A stretch of DNA of 64,000 nucleotides from Kolteria novifilia (GTDB taxonomy: Bacteria; Planctomycetota; Planctomycetia; Kolteriales; Kolteriaceae): the NCBI GenBank assembly GCA_007748055.1, contig CP036279.1, positions 1,054,001 through 1,118,000 of the forward strand, given 5' to 3'. A program made the translations under genes and the position numbers. Within the stretch, counting starts at the first letter, position 1, and each line of letters starts with the position of its first letter. The notes under the pieces were generated by a model. It worked only from the letters and a program-made list of their open reading frames with translations. It searched no databases and was not told the DNA's origin. This document shows, piece by piece, positions 62,935 through 64,000 of the stretch.

Positions 62935-64000
62935 ATGCTCGACATGCGACGAAGTATTGAAGAATGGCTCGGCATCGCTCCGGTCGCCGCCGGCGAGGAC
63001 ACGCAGTGGCATCTGCGCTTCTCGATCGGCTGGCCCGACTGGGTGCTGTTGCTCTTTGTCATCTTCGCGTTCCTGTTCGTCGTGAGTATCTATCTGCGGG
63101 AAGGCCAAGCCGCGTCGAAGACGATGAAGCTCTTCCTCGCGGGGATTCGCCTGACGACGATCCTGCTGCTCGTGGTCATGCTCAGCGGCCTGGAGATCTC
63201 GATCGACCGCACGGGGCTGCCGTACCTCGTCTTGATGGTCGACGACTCCGAGAGCATGAAAGTCCAGGACGATCCGAACTCGCCCGCGGCCAGCGACGCG
63301 GGGATGTCCCGGCTCGAGCGCGTCCAGAAATGGTTCGGCGAACATCGTGAGCAACTCGCGGAACTGACGCGGGAGCACAAGTTGATGCTCTTCGCGACCG
63401 CGACGGTACCCCGTCAACTAGGCGTGACGATCGAGGAGGACGAAGTCCCCACCCTCATGGAGTCGATCGACGCGCTCGAGGCGACCGGGGCCGAAAGTCG
63501 TCTCGGCTCGAATCTGCGTTCGGTGCTCAACGATCTTCGGGGCGTTCCGCCGTCGTCGGTGGTGATGTTCAGCGACGGGGTGACGACCGTTGGCGAGCCG
63601 CTCGCTCAAGCGGCGCGGTACGCCGATCGGAAGAACATCCCCGTTTTCACCGTCGGCGTCGGCGATCCGGGACCGCTGCGGGACATCGAACTCCACGACT
63701 TGCTCGTTGACGATACCGTCTTCGTCGATGATTTGATTTCTTTCGAAGCGAAGCTGAGCGCTCAAGGCTACCCGGGCGAGAGCGTCCGCGTCGTGCTCAA
63801 GCAGAAGGGGACCGACACCCCGCTCGATCAGAAGACCTACACCGTCGGCGAGGATGGCGAAACGGTCCCCGTCCGGCTGTCACACCGGCCGAACCTGCCG
63901 GGGACGACCGACTACGTCCTCGAGATTCCGACCCTCGAACGTGAGATCAACGCGGGCAACAACGCCATCGAGAAGCGGATTAACGTCCTCAAGGAGAAGG
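62935..64000 (+). CDS. Membrane-associated vWA protein (3' end outside window)
   Basis: 355 codons are read from ATG 62935, 20 bases after the preceding gene, to the window edge without a stop; a second ATG at 62944 is possible. Two transmembrane helices (WPDWVLLLFVIFAFLFVVSIYL; IRLTTILLLVVMLSGLEI) precede a vWA-like domain (LPYLVLMVDDSESMKVQDD, then SSVVMFSDGVTTVGEPL and IPVFTVGVGDPG). A beta-rich domain begins near residue 250 (FEAKLSAQGYPGESVRVVLKQKG). Paralogue-like partner of the BatA protein and last visible gene of the MoxR operon. Confidence 0.9.
   Translation, partial: MLDMRRSIEEWLGIAPVAAGEDTQWHLRFSIGWPDWVLLLFVIFAFLFVVSIYLREGQAASKTMKLFLAGIRLTTILLLVVMLSGLEISIDRTGLPYLVLMVDDSESMKVQDDPNSPAASDAGMSRLERVQKWFGEHREQLAELTREHKLMLFATATVPRQLGVTIEEDEVPTLMESIDALEATGAESRLGSNLRSVLNDLRGVPPSSVVMFSDGVTTVGEPLAQAARYADRKNIPVFTVGVGDPGPLRDIELHDLLVDDTVFVDDLISFEAKLSAQGYPGESVRVVLKQKGTDTPLDQKTYTVGEDGETVPVRLSHRPNLPGTTDYVLEIPTLEREINAGNNAIEKRINVLKEK

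Overview
The window comes from a GC-rich planctomycete (Planctomycetota) chromosome. The assignment rests on gene content read from the sequence: two secreted sulfatases, a DUF1559-type prepilin-like protein paired with a small carboxypeptidase-regulatory-like lipoprotein, an exported 5-hydroxyisourate-hydrolase-like protein, a PrkA/DUF444/SpoVR stress module, Rex, RsgA, and a PQQ-propeller/MoxR/DUF58/BatA-like/vWA cluster. No rRNA is present; one tRNA-Gln(TTG) is.

Layout. 1-4.8 kb: sulfatase (cut by the window edge), tRNA-Gln, Rex, a secreted esterase. 4.3-10.1 kb, minus strand: prkA, DUF444, spoVR and a 162-residue unknown gene overlapping spoVR by 4 bases. 11-18 kb: lipoprotein, two exported proteins (one with a clan GH-A-like glycosidase pattern), a hairpin terminator, RsgA. 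18.06-19.49 kb: about six tandem 230-bp units with a palindrome in each, followed by an IS66 transposase wreck. 20.8-26.3 kb: lipoprotein plus DUF1559 pair, second sulfatase, HIUase-like protein, a 78-residue unknown and a thermonuclease remnant.

26.3-53.7 kb is a virion-type gene cluster, nearly all on the minus strand. In transcription order from about 53.3 kb it holds an XRE repressor (with a divergent small gene), small membrane and coiled-coil proteins, a papain-like peptidase, an ABC-ATPase/acetyltransferase fusion, small and large terminase, portal, protease with an internal scaffold start, decoration-like protein, major capsid protein, DUF1320 connector, tail tube, tail proteins and a hub-like protein. 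It ends in a tightly overlapping set of six glycosyltransferase/sugar-methyltransferase genes. The architecture is Mu-like in the head genes. However, no integrase, transposase, replication gene, tape-measure gene or sheath gene is visible, so it is either a decayed prophage or a domesticated particle (GTA-like) locus. A plus-strand kinase-like gene with a degenerate DFG motif, bracketed by two copies of one dispersed repeat, sits between portal and protease. Several structural proteins carry acidic-flanked polyserine runs.

54-64 kb, plus strand: a PQQ/TPR protein, MoxR ATPase, DUF58 protein, BatA-like vWA membrane protein and a second vWA protein (cut by the window end). This is the usual MoxR-vWA arrangement.

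The intergenic DNA is unusually rich in hairpin repeats: 33-bp tandem hairpin arrays at 45.7-46.1, 47.9-48.4 and 60.4-60.6 kb, GGGTGCC-hairpin elements, and GGGTC/GACCC plus TCAGGC/GCCTGA composite elements. Starts were set by Shine-Dalgarno matches and by ATGA/GTGA overlaps where these exist.
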